Assembly: GCF_000687475.1 (NCBI RefSeq)
Contig: NC_057319.1
Coordinates: 1,612,001 to 1,676,000, forward strand
From: Ustilaginoidea virens
Lineage: Eukaryota; Ascomycota; Sordariomycetes; Hypocreales; Clavicipitaceae
DNA: 64,000 nucleotides
Direction of reading: 5' to 3'
Below the pieces are notes generated by a model. That model saw only the letters and a program-made list of their open reading frames with translations. It was not told the DNA's origin and searched no databases. This document shows positions 23,458-35,290 of this stretch, piece by piece. Every line of letters begins with the position of its first letter. Position 1 is the first letter of the stretch. A program made the position numbers and the translations under genes.

Positions 23458-24177
23458 TGTTAAAATCCTATAGTAGCCTACTAGGCTGCTGGCCTAATGC
23501 CCTACTGGCCTACTAACCTTCTGACCATTATACCGCCTCTTAGACTTACAGTAGTCTTACCAACCTTAGGCCTTTGCCTTTTACCTTAGGATTTTCAGTG
23601 GATTATTTACTGTATATCAAGTAAGGTAGGCCTTATTAAAAAAGGTGTGGCATTACTAAATTAGCGTGGTGGGCCTACTAGTATAGTGGCTAGTCCACTA
23701 GTGTGGTGGGTAGTCACTAGCGTGGTGGTTAGTCACTAGCGTGGTGGCTAATTACTAGTGCGGTGGTTAGGGTGGTTGGAAAGGCTGGATATAGTGGGGC
23801 TGCTGACGTATTATATACGTGGCATAGCAAGCATTACGGGGAGCTTTCTTACTGGCTACCTTGGATGCCTGGGCCCACCCCTCCTTCGTGTATATATAGG
23901 ATAGCTTTTCCCTTTCTTTCTAGATAGTAGAAGGGCAGCACAATCGAGTCTATTAATGCACTATATGCCTCTTAACTTCCACCTTCCCTGCGTTTCTGGT
24001 TATCTTATATTTGCCTTGCCTTTACACTTGCCCTGCTTTATAGCACTTGTATAGTCTTAGGACTTAGTGAAAAATCTAGTATTTATACTAAGATTAGTTC
24101 ACAGGTCGCAGACAGTCTTGTGCCATCTAGCTAGCTAGTAAGGCTTTGCTTTTATAGTGACCTTGAGAATTGCAATA
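23458..24177 (+). repeat. 3' LTR of element G
   Basis: 720 bp, the same length as the 5' LTR and nearly identical to it, followed by agcat and then the rest of the H LTR. Confidence 0.93.
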
Positions 24178-24418
24178 AGCATAATCGAATCTGTTAATAC
24201 ACTATATGCCTCTTAACTTCTTATCTTCCCTGCGTTTTCTGGTTATCTTATATTTGCCTTGCCTTTATACTTGCCTTGCTTTGTAGCACTTATATAGTCT
24301 TAGGACTTAGTGAAAAATCTAGTATTATACTAAGATTAGTTTACAGATCGCAGACAGTCTCGTGCCATCTAGCTAGCTAGTAAGGCTTTGCTTTATAGTG
24401 ACCTTAAGAATTATAATA

Positions 24419-24433
24419 GGTTATAAGCCCGGG
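24419..24433 (+). promoter_or_regulatory. Primer-binding site of element H
   Basis: GGTTATAAGCCCGGG, as in G. Confidence 0.7.
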
Positions 24434-25225
24434 TTTTACTTCTTTATTTTAACCCTACCTTTTCGTATTCACCCTTTAGTCTCTTTTGCTTATTAGTACT
24501 ACTAATATAGCTATCCTTTAGTATCTTCGGCTTATCCTTATTAACTTCGGCTTACCTATTATCACCTTTAGCTTACCCTTATTACCTATAGTATTACCCT
24601 ACGGCAATCAACGGCGTACCTAACGGCAACTTATGGCGTAACCTTACGGCACTTTTAGCGTAACTTTACGTTACTTTCGGCGTAACCTACAGCACCTACG
24701 GATTTTATAGTGTGATATCTACCACACTATACCACTATATAACACTTTTGCCTCTAGTATACGACACCCACTGCACTATACGGCACCTGTTATACTCTCC
24801 CACTTATAGCACTTTTGGTACGGCATTTACGGCACCTTTTATATTACGGCACCTATAGCACCTACGGCACTTACGGTACCTACGGCACCTACGGCACCTA
24901 TAGCACTTACGGCACCTTTATATTACGGCACCATATAAGCACCTTAAATACCAACGCTATAATACGGACTTGCATAACGCCTACGGCATCTGTGCTTTTA
25001 TACTAAGACCGGCCGCTATAATCTACAGCTATTTTTATAGTAGGCTACTAGCTACTATATATACTAGCAATCCGACTAGCTATTCGACTATTTTACTAGC
25101 TATTTTACCAGTTACTCGACTATTTTACTAGCTATTTAGCTAGTTATTCCTCTGCTAATTATTTCTCTATTATTATAACTATCGGCACTATTTTTCAATG
25201 GATTTTTAAACCTTTTTTGCCTACT
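24434..25225 (+). other. 5' leader of element H
   Basis: Leader with ACGGCGTAAC-like units at about 24600-24690 and the 9-bp array at 24815-24935. No gene seen. Confidence 0.75.
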
Positions 25226-28200
25226 ATAGTAGAGTTAGGATCCTATAAGGTCCCTAAATCCGATACTAAAGTTAATACTAATGCACAGCTACAGGTAGAT
25301 ATAGATAATATAAAATCCCAGATAAATATACTAACTGACCTTATATAGGGCCTAGTTAGTAGGCAAAATAACGACACCTAGGCTACCTAGGCTACTAATA
25401 AGAAGCCTACTAAAGCTACTAAAGCTGGACCTTCCACTAAGACTACCATTAAAGATAATAATAGTAAAGCTAATATTATGGAAATCGATTAACCTTCTAC
25501 CCTTATAAAATATAAGGGTAAAGAGCCTATTTTTATAACGCCACTAACAACTATCACTAACTAAATTAGTGATGGGGCTATTAAAGAATTAGCTAAGACT
25601 GCTAACCGCTTTAAGGAGTCCTAGAAGCTAAAAAGCCCCTATAATTTCGACTAGTAGAAGCAGGCCTTTATAATACAACTTAAGGCCTTTAAAATAGCTA
25701 ATTTTGTTAACGACCCTTCTATAGTAAGGCACTTTAATAAGTCTGAGCAGGCACTTTTACTACTAATGCTAAAGAATAGCTGTAATAAAGAAGCTATAAA
25801 GGCTATAGATTGGTGTAATAACCTAGAGGAAGCTTACCTTTTATTAGTGGCCTAGTATTGCTACTTACTAGAAGTATAGCGGGCATACTTATACCCTACC
25901 TTTTATACCCTTATATTTACCGGTTATAAAGGCACTTTAGAGGCTTTTAATAGCGAATTTAATAGCTATATTTCTCGCCTTAGAATTTTAGGTTCTAAGA
26001 TCGACTCTTTCGATTAAGTTAACTAATATCTTTAGGCTGTAGAGGGGGTATTTACCCGCTAGACGGAACGCTAACGCTCTATAATTAGGGCATATAGCGC
26101 CTAGGATATTATTAATAGTAGCAAATTTAACCTTTAGTATTTTATAGTTAATCTACTAGAAGAATAGCGTTCTAAAGGGTCTAATAAGGTAGCTGCTAAT
26201 AATAACCCTAAATAGCTTAAGGCTTCCAAGGACTCTAAAAATAAAGGGTTTGCTAATACCGCTTCGACTAATAATAGTAAGAATAATTCTACTAATAATA
26301 AGAAAAAGAAGTAGTAATAGAAGAAGAAATAAGACTCTAGTAATAATTAGTAAGATATCGAGGCCTTTATTATAGGCAATTATAATACCTAGGATACTAA
26401 TATATCCTATTCCTTTTCTTCTACTACTATATCTACTAATAACCAGCCCTTAGCTATAAGCTATAGTGCTAAATTAGGCAGTAGGACCCCGAAGGATGCC
26501 CTCCTTTACGATATAGGCTCCACTTATCATATTATTAATGATAAGAAGCATTTTACTACTTTTCACTATTTTAAGAAGGGTAATAAGCCTATTATTACTA
26601 CTAGTAGTAGCCCTATTTCCCCTACTAGTTAGGGCATAGCACGATTTACTATGCTATAGGGTATTAATCCTATAAAATAGGGTATTATAGAGCTCAAAAA
26701 TGCCCTATATATTCCTACCTTGGATATTAATATTATTAGCGGTGTAAAGCACTATGCCGCTAAAGGGGTACTAATTAAAAATCAGCTTTGGTCAGTAAGC
26801 CGTAAATACATTAGCATTTTTAACTTTAAAAAATTCGGCTTTTTCCTTCTATAGAAAGGAATAGATATACTACTACTGCATTAACCTTACAGCTACTTAA
26901 CTAATAGTATAGTAGTAGAGGTCTATAGCCCTACTAACCCTGCTGATTATAGTGATCCTGAGGATACTATTATTATCCCTATTCTTACTATTACGACTAA
27001 TAAGGAACTTATAGAGGCTATTAGCCCTACTACCTAACCTTCTGCTATTACTACTAGCGAAGACCCTATAGAGGCTATTAGCCCTACTACTAACTCTCCC
27101 GCTATTACAACTAGCGAAAATCCCGCTAATACGACTAGCAAAAATCCTATAGTAGCTACTAGCCCTACTTCTGCCCCTATAGCAGTTGATGAATATCAGA
27201 AGCTATTATAATTAGCCGGCATTTAGTATGTACGGCTAGGGCATATAGGTATTCAGCTGCTTAAAAAGACCTATGCTAATACCCCTAGTCTGCCTAACCT
27301 TAATAAGGTTAAAGATGCTGATTTTCGCTGCCTAGCCTATATATAGGCTAAGAAGGTTAGAAGACCTTTTAAAGATGCGATTTTAAATCTAGCTAAATGC
27401 CTGGATATTATAAAAGGTGATACTTTTGCTATATCACCTATGCCATATAATAAACGACCTATTGCCCTTATATTAGTGGATAGAAAATCCCGATTCCGCT
27501 GGCTTTACTTACTGCCTAATAGGGAAGGAACTATTGTATTTAAAGCATTATAGAGCTTTATATAGAGCCTATAGGTCAGATATAGTAAAACGCCTATTGA
27601 ATTCCACTATAATAGTGGAAATAAAATTAATAAAATGCTTAGTGATTGGCTTGTCAAATAGGGTATAGCTTTTAATACCTTTTGCCCCTATATTTACGAA
27701 TAAAACGGCCTAATTAAGCGGTCTATTAGGGTTATAGCTAATAGGCTATGTGCTACTATAGCCTGGTTAAGGCTACTATCTAACCTCTAGTCTGCTATTA
27801 TTACTGGCGTTATTATGCTAGTAAATATAATAGCTATTACTAATAGACCTTCTAGTCCCTATTAGGAGCTATTAAAGGATTATAACTAGATAACACCGGA
27901 GCACTACCCTAACCTTATTAACCTTAGTGCTATTAGAGCAGCTATTGAAGTGCTTATACCATACGAAAAGCGTGTAAAAAGCCGTAAATTAGCGCCCTAT
28001 ACCGAGCCTGGTAGGCTCCTTACTACTCTAGGTAATAATACTTACCTAGTCTACCTTCTAAAAAAGAAGGTTATTACTAAAATAACTTTTATTACCTTTA
28101 TCTACAAAAATGAAGGTATAGGCCCTATTTCTAATGACCTAAAAGGAGACTTTCATAGAGGGCAAAATACAGGTTTAGAGGGGGTATCTAGCAGAGAACC

Positions 28201-30211
28201 TACTATTTTACTGGATGACCTAGAAAGTATTCCTGACCCTACTAACTCTACTAACCTTACTAGTATTACTAATGCTATACCGGATGATTTGAAAAGTATG
28301 CCGGACTCTACTAATACTAGCGTTATTAATACTAATGCTACCTTGGATGACCGTCTTAGAATATAGTCCCCAGCTACTATAAAGGATAACCTTATAGATA
28401 TCCTTATTAGCTTTACTTTTGCCGACCTTACTAGCCCTACTAGCCATACTGGCCCTGCTAGCCCTACTAGCCCCACCGACGTATTCCCTAACTAGGATTT
28501 ATACTACCTAATATGGGATTCCTACTATAAAGCGAAGCATAAGCTAGCTAAAAGTACTAACGGCACGCTAAATAGCTGGAAGGATGTGCTATAAAGCCCT
28601 AAAAAAGACCTTTAGATAAAGGCACTATTTAAGGAATTTAAGCAGCTTTTAGATACTAAAGTCTTCCAATTTATTCCTAAGTCTAGCGTTCCTATTAATA
28701 AGAAAATTATACGCAATAGGCCTATTTTTCAGGTTAAAAAGGATGCTAATAATTAGCCTATAAAATATAAGGCTAGATTAGTTATTAAGGGCTTTATGCA
28801 AATTGAAGGAAAGGACTTCTAATATACCCATACTTCTACCTCTATCCCACCTACCTAGAGGGTTATACTAGCTTTAGCAGCAAGTAATAATTAGGAAATA
28901 GAGCAGATCGACTTTATAGGTGACTTCCTTAATAGCGAACTTTCTAAGACTATTTATATAGATATCCCTAATGGATTTCTTAAATTTACGGAAAGTCTAC
29001 TAACTAATAGCAAGCTTTCGTCCAATATATAGCGCTAACGGCTACTAACTTTACTTAAAGAAGCCGGCTTTAACCCCTCTATTAAGTAAGCTATTTTATT
29101 AAAAAAGGCCCTATACGGGCTAAAATAAGCACCCCGCGAAAAGCAATACCAGCTAAAAGACCTGATTTCTAGTAAAGGTTTTTTACCTTTAGCCTCTAAT
29201 GCTGCCGTCTTTTATAATAAGTAAACTAATACCTTTATCGTTACTTATATTAACGACTGCCTATTAGTTAGTCTAAATATAACTTATATTAACCAGCTAA
29301 AAAGGAAATTTTATAAGGTCTATACTATAGAAGACCGCGGTCTGGCTTCCTTCTTCCTAGGCATATAAATTATATAAAATAAGAAGGAAGGTTTATTATA
29401 GCTATACTAAGCCTAATTTATAGCAGAGGTTTTAGCTAAATTCGGCTTATAGGATACTAAACCTTGGCTAATTCCACTTCAACTAGGGATTTTAAATGAA
29501 TCTAGTGGAAAAGATCTTAACCCTATTGATCAGAGCCTTTATTAGAGCCTTACTGGCACTATAATGTGGCTTATAATAATAACTAGGCCCGACCTAGCAT
29601 TTCCTACGCAATACCTCTCTCGGTTTATATCTAAGGCAACTAATATGCATCTAAATGCTATAAAGGGCAGCTTTAGCTACCTTAAAGGCACTGAGAACCT
29701 AGCTATTTGCTTTAGTACTACTAAAAGCAACTAACAGCCTATTATAACCGCTTATTCTGATAGCGATTTTGCTAGCTATAAAGAAACCTCTAAATCTACT
29801 AGAGGCTTCCTAACTACTATTAATAGTGGTCCTATTAGCTGGCATTCTAAGCGAGCCTCTTTAGTAGTGCTATCTACTTTAGAAGCTGAATCTGATGTAT
29901 TACTTAAGACTATCCGTAAGGTATAATGGCTTTCTAACCTTTATAAAGAGCTAGAAATTGATATTTTACGCCCTATACCGCTATACTGCGATAACTAGGG
30001 CTCTATTTTAAATTCTAACGACCCTAATTAGCATGCTCGCACTAAATATACGCTATTAAAATTCCGGTATATTAGGGAGCAAGCCCAGCTAGGCTTAGTT
30101 AAAATTACCTACTTACCTACTAATAGTATACCTGTTGATAGCCTTACGAAGCTACTGCCGGGCCCTAAATTTACTAGGTTCCGCGAGTTACTAGGCCTTA
30201 GGGCCTGCTAA
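25226..30211 (+). pseudogene. Full-length gag-pol of element H, heavily mutated
   Basis: All copia domains remain recognisable in order. The start homologous to gag ATG reads ATA (25226-25228). Gag core 25300-26250 with the basic tail; protease DIGSTYH at 26510; pre-integrase/integrase 27190-28000 with one zinc-site Cys changed to Tyr (CLAY); linker 28010-28400; RT 28500-29500 with YIND instead of YIDD at about 29250; RNase H 29530-30200; terminal TAA at 30209-30211. Dozens of in-frame TAG/TAA codons stand where relatives have CAG, CAA or TGG. It shows the full-length form from which G and M were shortened. Confidence 0.85.
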
Positions 30212-30329
30212 TTTATACTAACTTTTACTAAGGTTTTTCTTATATTTTTCCTTAGCACTTTTATTGCATTTTTTTTCCCTATCCTTATACGACGATTAGC
30301 TTGCTATTATAATAGCTAATCAGAGGGGG

Positions 30330-31106
30330 TGTTAAAATCCTATAGTAGTCTACTAGGCTGCTGGCCTAATGCCCTACTAGTCTACTAACCTTCTGGCCTT
30401 TATACCGCCTCTTGGACTTATGGTAGTCTTACCTTAGGCCTTTGCCTTTTACCTTAAGGATTTTCAGTGGATTATTTACTGTATATCAAGTAAGGTAGGC
30501 CTTGTTAAAAAGATGTGGCATTGCTAAATTAGCGTGGTAGCCCATTAGCGTGGTGGCGGCCTACTAGTGTGGTGGCTAGTCCACTAGTGTGGTGGTTAGT
30601 CACTAGCGTGGTAGCTAGTCCACTAGTGTGGTGGCTAGTATACTAGCGTGGTGGTTAGTTTACTAGCGTAATGGCTAGTTACTAGTGCGGTAGTTAGGGT
30701 GGTTGGAAAGGCCGGATATAGTGGGTTTGCTAACGTATCATATACGTGGCATAGCGAGTATTACGGGGAGCTTTCTTATTAGCTACCTTGGATGCCTGGG
30801 CCCACCCATCCTTCGTATATATATAGGATAGCTTTCCCCCTTCTTTCTAGATAGTAGAAGGGCAGCACAATCGAGTCTGTTAATGCACTATATGCCTCTT
30901 AACTTCTTACCTTCCCTGCGTTTTCTGGTTATCTTATATTTGCCTTACCTTTACACTTGCCCTGCTTTATAGCACTTGCATAGTCTTAGGACTTAGTGAA
31001 AAATCTAGTATTTATACTAAGATTAATTCACAGGTCGCAGATAGTCTCGTGCCATCTAGCTAGCTAGTAAGGCTCTGCTTTTATAGTGACCTTGAGAATT
31101 GTAATA
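30330..31106 (+). repeat. LTR shared by elements H and I (777 bp)
   Basis: Preceded by the polypurine tract of H (CAGAGGGGG, 30321-30329) and followed directly by the primer-binding site of I, so it is the 3' LTR of one unit and the 5' LTR of the next. It is the longest LTR here because the 20-bp array (about 30530-30690) has extra units. Confidence 0.88.
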
Positions 31107-31121
31107 GGTTATGAGCCCGGG
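31107..31121 (+). promoter_or_regulatory. Primer-binding site of element I
   Basis: GGTTATGAGCCCGGG, unmutated match to the initiator tRNA-Met anticodon arm, following the shared LTR. Confidence 0.75.
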
Positions 31122-31922
31122 TTTTACTTCTTTGTTTTAACCCTACCTTTTTGTGTTCACTCCTTGGTCTCTTTTGCTTATTAGTACTACTGATATAGCT
31201 ATCCTTTAGTATCTTTAGCTTACCTTTATTAACTTCGGCTTACCTATTATCACCTTTGGCTTACCCTTATTACCTACGGTATTACCCTGCGGCAATTAAC
31301 GGCGTACCTAACGGCAACTTATGGCGTAACCTTACGGCACTTTTAGCGTAACCTTACGTTACTTTTGGCGTAACTTACGGCACCTACGGATTTTATAGTG
31401 TGATATCTACCACACTATACCACTATATAACACTTTTGTCTCTAGTGCACGACACCCACTGCACTATATGGTACCTGTTATACTCTCCCACTTATAGCAC
31501 TTTTGGTACGGCATTTACGGCACCTTTTATATTACGGCACCTATAGCACCCACGGCACCTATAGTACCTACGGCACCTACGGCACCTACGGCACCTACGG
31601 CACTTACGGCACCTTTATATTACGGCACCATATAAGCACCTTGAATACCAACGCTATAATACGGACTTGCACAACGCCTACGGCATCTATACTTTTATAC
31701 TGAGACCGGCCGCTATAATCTGCGGCTATTTTTATAGTAGGCTACTAGCCACTATATATACTGGCAATCCGACTAGTTATTCGACTATTTTACTAGCTAT
31801 TTTACCAGTTACTCGACTATTTTGCTAGCTATTTAGCTAGTTATTCCTCTGCTAATTATTCCTCTGCTATTACAACTATCGGCACTATTTTTCAATGGAT
31901 TTTTAAACCCTTTTTGCCTACT
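31122..31922 (+). other. 5' leader of element I
   Basis: Leader with ACGGCGTAAC-like units at about 31280-31390 and the 9-bp array at 31503-31632. No gene seen. Confidence 0.75.
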
Positions 31923-32411
31923 ATAGCAGAGTTAGGATCCTATAAGGTCCCTGAATCCAATACTGAAGTTGATATTAATGCATAGCTATAGCTAGATATA
32001 GACGATATGAAATCCCAGATGAATATACTAACTGACCTTATATAGGGCCTAGTTAGTAGGCAAAATAACGACACCCAGGCTACCCAGGCTACTAATAAGA
32101 AGCCTACTAAAGCCACTAAAGCTGGACCTTCCACTAAGACTACCACTAAAGATAATGATAGTAAAGCTGACGTTATGGAAATCGACTAACCTTCTACCCC
32201 TATAAAATATAAGGGTAAAAAGCCTATTTATACAACGCCACCAACAACTATTACCAACCAAATTAGTGATAGGGCTATTAAGGAATTAGCTAAGACTGCC
32301 AACCGCTTTAAGGAGTCCTAGAAGCTAAAAAGCCCCTATAATTTCGACTAGTGGAAGCAGGCTCTTATAATACAACTCAGGGCCTTTAAAATAGCTAATT
32401 TTATTAACGAC
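31923..32411 (+). pseudogene. gag of element I, first part
   Basis: Homologous to the N-terminus of D gag. The start reads ATA (31923-31925). Several TAG codons stand in place of CAG/TGG. The frame is cut by chromovirus J within the core and resumes at 63041. Confidence 0.82.
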
Positions 32412-32542
32412 TATAAAGGACTGACCCTAGGGCGGCTGCAAATAGGCGTCGATAATATATATTAAATAGGCTAAAGAGGAAGGAGAAAGATCCAAATAGG
32501 AACCTTCTATCTAGTCTATTTATATCCCAATTGTAATATATA

Positions 32543-32570
32543 CAGTGGGGTTCCAATAATGCACGAACAA
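32543..32570 (+). repeat. Left terminal inverted repeat of the mariner element
   Basis: Starts CAGTGGGG after the target TA and pairs with the right end at 48904-48931, with some mismatches. Confidence 0.8.
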
Positions 32571-32646
32571 AATCGCGTAGCGCGTAATCTTCGCGCCTCA
32601 ACCAATTTTACCCTTTACATTATAACGCCCATAATATACCACAACA

Positions 32647-33796
32647 ATGCCTGGAAATCGTATCTTTGGTACGGAAATATCCGGAAATCATCAAAGGAAT
32701 CATGAATTCTCGCCAGTACAAAAAGCTGCTATTGTGGCCGAATTATCGCAAGGTAAAACCCACTGCACAGTAGCTACCGCATTTAATACATCGCCATTAA
32801 CCACGCATAGGATATTTAAACGCTGGAAAGAAGATGCAACTTTAGAAAATAAGCCTCGTTCTGGCCGGCCACCAAAGCTTACAGAGGCCGAAAAACGCTA
32901 TATTGTTCTTCTTGTTAAAAGGAACCGTAGCATTACATATAGTGCCCTAATTGGCGCTATGGGTGGCCGAATAAGCCGCTTAACCATCCGACGGTACCTT
33001 CGAGGCACCTGGCAACGCAAATAGAAAGCTATAAAAAGAATACTACTATCAAAAAAAACAGCAGCAAATAGGCTTCATTTTGCACGTTATTAATTACCAA
33101 GAGTCGAAGGATTAATGGAGGTAAGTATGATTGAAAATGGCCCCTTTTAATAGCTATTTACTAATATAGTACCCTACTTAGGTTATCTTTTCTAACGAGA
33201 CTTCTATAGCCAACCAAGTACTAAATATACCAATATGGGTATTCCGAAAGCCTCACGAACGATTTGATAAGGGTCTTGTTAACCTTACTTGCCATATCAA
33301 GTCACCATTATCTATTATGGCTTGGGGGGCTATTTATCGCACTGGCTGAAGCCCTATTATTATTATGGAACGCGATGAATAGTCTGCTAGAAAGGGATTT
33401 ACAGCGCGAAGCTATTAGAAGGCTTTATCTGAAGGTCTTTTACCTATTTTTGACGGCACAAGGCTTTTCCAGCAAGATAACGCGAAAATTCACGTTTGCG
33501 CCAGTACGGCTTATTGGCTTTCTGAGCGTGCAATTATCCAGATTAAATGGCCTGCACATTCGCCTGATTTAAACCCTATTAAGCATATATGGAAAGCTTT
33601 AAAGCAGGAATTGGTAACTGCTAACCCTTATCTATCTAATCTTAAAAAGAATGAAGCGCATAAGGCTGAATTGACTAAATATATTAAAAAAGCGTGGGCA
33701 GTAATACTATAGGCCTTGATTACGAGGCTAATTGAGTTAATGCCACGGCGCTTACACGCTGTTATTCGCGCACGTGGTTGGTATACCAAATATTGA
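32647..33796 (+). pseudogene. Tc1/mariner transposase (two exons), inactivated
   Basis: Exon 1 (32647-33120) starts at an ATG after ACAACA and carries the helix-turn-helix DNA-binding region (FSPVQKAAIVAELSQGKTH; KPRSGRPPKLT). Exon 2 (33182-33796) carries the DD34E catalytic part: VIFSNETS, where the first Asp is Asn (33194-33196); QQDNAKIHV with intact second Asp (33476-33478); and SPDLNPIKHIW, where the third acid is Lys (33581-33583), with 34 residues between the second and third positions. About 362 codons in all, normal for the family. In-frame stops: TAG at 33022 and more in exon 1, TGA and TAG codons in exon 2. It would cut and paste the transposon; this copy cannot. Confidence 0.88.
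33121..33181 (+). other. Spliceosomal intron in the mariner transposase (61 bp)
   Basis: GTAAGT donor at 33121, TACTAAT branch-point-like sequence near 33159, TTAG acceptor at 33181. Removing it joins GLME to VIFSNETS in frame (phase 0), restoring the normal spacing before the first catalytic site. Without it the reading frame changes. Confidence 0.8.
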
Positions 33797-33908
33797 TCGC
33801 AAAAAGCAGGGCTATTTGCCACATCTTGTTTTATTAGAATTAATGCATTACTACCTAAGTTGTGGCTATTTGAATTCTTCCGCGATAATATGGTGATGGT
33901 GTTGATGT

Positions 33909-34260
33909 TGTTGGTGTCACATTAAGGGGTACCTAGTTATACGTAGGGTTGCGCGCGTGGTATCAAGTACCGTAAGGTCACCGGTTAAAGGTATGATTAC
34001 TTCTTTGATTATGACTAACTAACTAAAAGGAAAGAAAGGAAGCAAAAGAGTAATTACACGATGTGGCCTTTTTGTGCGTGCCGTTATCACGTGCATCGGC
34101 GCAGTCGGGCCGGGCTGCCCGCATGCCCTACCGGGCTTAGGGGTAAAGGGGTAAAAGGGGCTAAAGTGGCCACATCATACACATCGGGTATACGCGGCAC
34201 ATCCGTCGCAATATGCCCAATTGGTGCCCAATTGGGCACCTTACGACAGCGATTCCGATA
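33909..34260 (-). repeat. 3' LTR of element K (352 bp)
   Basis: Plus strand TGTTGGTGTCAC to GATTCCGATA. Differences from the right LTR are transitions, mostly TG/TA. It contains the hairpin-like CCCAATTGGTGCCCAATTGG near the left-strand 5' end. Confidence 0.92.
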
Positions 34261-34544
34261 CTAGCAGCTTCTCTCTTTATAGAAGTAAACATCGGAATCG
34301 CTAGGATATAAAGCGCACACATAGAAAGAAAAGTGCGGCGCAGTCTCAGCAGGTTATACCGGCGATAACGTTGTCGCGCCGCGCGGCCGGCATCATACCG
34401 TACAGTCGGTATATTGAATATCGCAGCCAAAACAAAGGGGCAACAGTAAATGCAGTAAAAGCAGCAAATACACACAATATTGAACATAGGAAAAACCACA
34501 CACTTGCCACACATAACATCACCAATACCTTCCAAACGCCGTCA
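34261..34544 (-). other. 3' untranslated end of element K
   Basis: Between the stop after RNase H and the 3' LTR. A purine-rich stretch (minus strand AAAGAGAGAAGCTGCTAG) borders the LTR and may be the polypurine tract. The open frames here on either strand show no recognisable domain. Confidence 0.6.
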
Positions 34545-35290
34545 GACATTAACCAGCCTCTTTACCCACCCTTCCACACGTATAACAGCCTGATTACAGT
34601 CGATAAAGGTCTCAAGGGCTTTATTCGGCATTCCCTTGGTCATTACATCGGCAAGGTTATTATTCCTATTGATCTAGCGAATCTTATAGATTTCCTAGCG
34701 CTCGTATGACTATCGCAAGGCCATAATATCTATTATAAGCCTCTTCTCTTTCGTAATGCCTAGTTTGATAAGGCATTCGTATAACGAAAAAGAATCTATG
34801 CATACCACCATAGGAATCTTTGGTAGTCCTAGCCTGCTAGTAATTATATTGAGGGTCGTGCCTATTGTATATGCAATATCGACCCCTTGTACTATACTAT
34901 ATAGCTCCGAAGCGAGTGCGCTGCGTATTATATGCTTACTCTTTATAGAGCTATAAGTAATGATATTACCTATCAGGTTGAAGGCATTATCCGCTATATC
35001 TACCTCGTTCCCTAGTATAATTACGTAACCAATCTAGGAGCTTAAATCTTTATTATTAGCAAAGGATCCATTAATAAATATAAAGAGTTTGGCTATAGTA
35101 AGGGCTAGATTGATGTACCGTAAGCTACGATCCTAGTTATCGCACTGCTATTAAAGGCGCTTATTCAACCTCGCGATATCATTATGGTTAGGTTGCTATT
35201 ATTGTGCTGCGATAGATAGGTCAAAAGACGCCTTAGGCTGGCAGACTGTAGCCATATAAGCACCGCGAGCGCATTATTCGATATAATTAC
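34545..35290 (-). pseudogene. RNase H part of element K
   Basis: C-terminal part of the copia polyprotein: FINGSFANNKDLSSQIGYVI-like strand with the expected Asp changed to Asn, SELYSIVQG, SFSLYECLIKLG, IDIMALRQSYER, ADVMTKGMPNKAL, ending at RVEGWVKRLVNV and a stop at about 34545. This pattern is typical of fungal copia RNase H. Element L separates it from RT. Confidence 0.82.

Larger units (their letters stand above)
18916..24177 (+). mobile_element. Element G: complete non-autonomous Copia-1 derivative (5262 bp)
   Basis: Complete insertion with two 720-bp LTRs, primer-binding site, leader, one internal gag-pol frame and a polypurine tract, flanked by agcat (18911-18915 and 24178-24182). 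The interior lacks the gag core, the integrase catalytic core and the N-terminal part of RT. Element M has the same structure at another site. A protein-deficient element still copied to new sites is best explained by proteins supplied in trans by full-length relatives. Confidence 0.92.
18434..24418 (+). repeat. 5' LTR of element H, split by element G
   Basis: Blocks 18434-18915 and 24183-24418 join across the agcat target duplication into one LTR of about 718 bp. The terminal bases TTATAATA show extra mutation compared with TTGCAATA elsewhere. Confidence 0.88.
18434..31106 (+). mobile_element. Copia-1 element H, with G nested in its 5' LTR
   Basis: Plus-strand element: 5' LTR in two blocks (18434-18915 and 24183-24418), primer-binding site, leader, long-gag polyprotein, polypurine tract, and 3' LTR (30330-31106). 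Its interior is the most heavily mutated of the Copia-1 copies. There is no target duplication after the 3' LTR; the primer-binding site of element I follows instead, so H and I share an LTR. The left flank ends in gctct. Confidence 0.88.

Noticed and set aside
34061..34264. Open frames in the K LTRs (also 48653-48925)
   Set aside because: They fall within LTR sequence and have no recognisable protein feature.
34371..34709. 112-codon plus-strand frame
   Set aside because: Antisense to the RNase H end of element K, which is clearly coding on the other strand.
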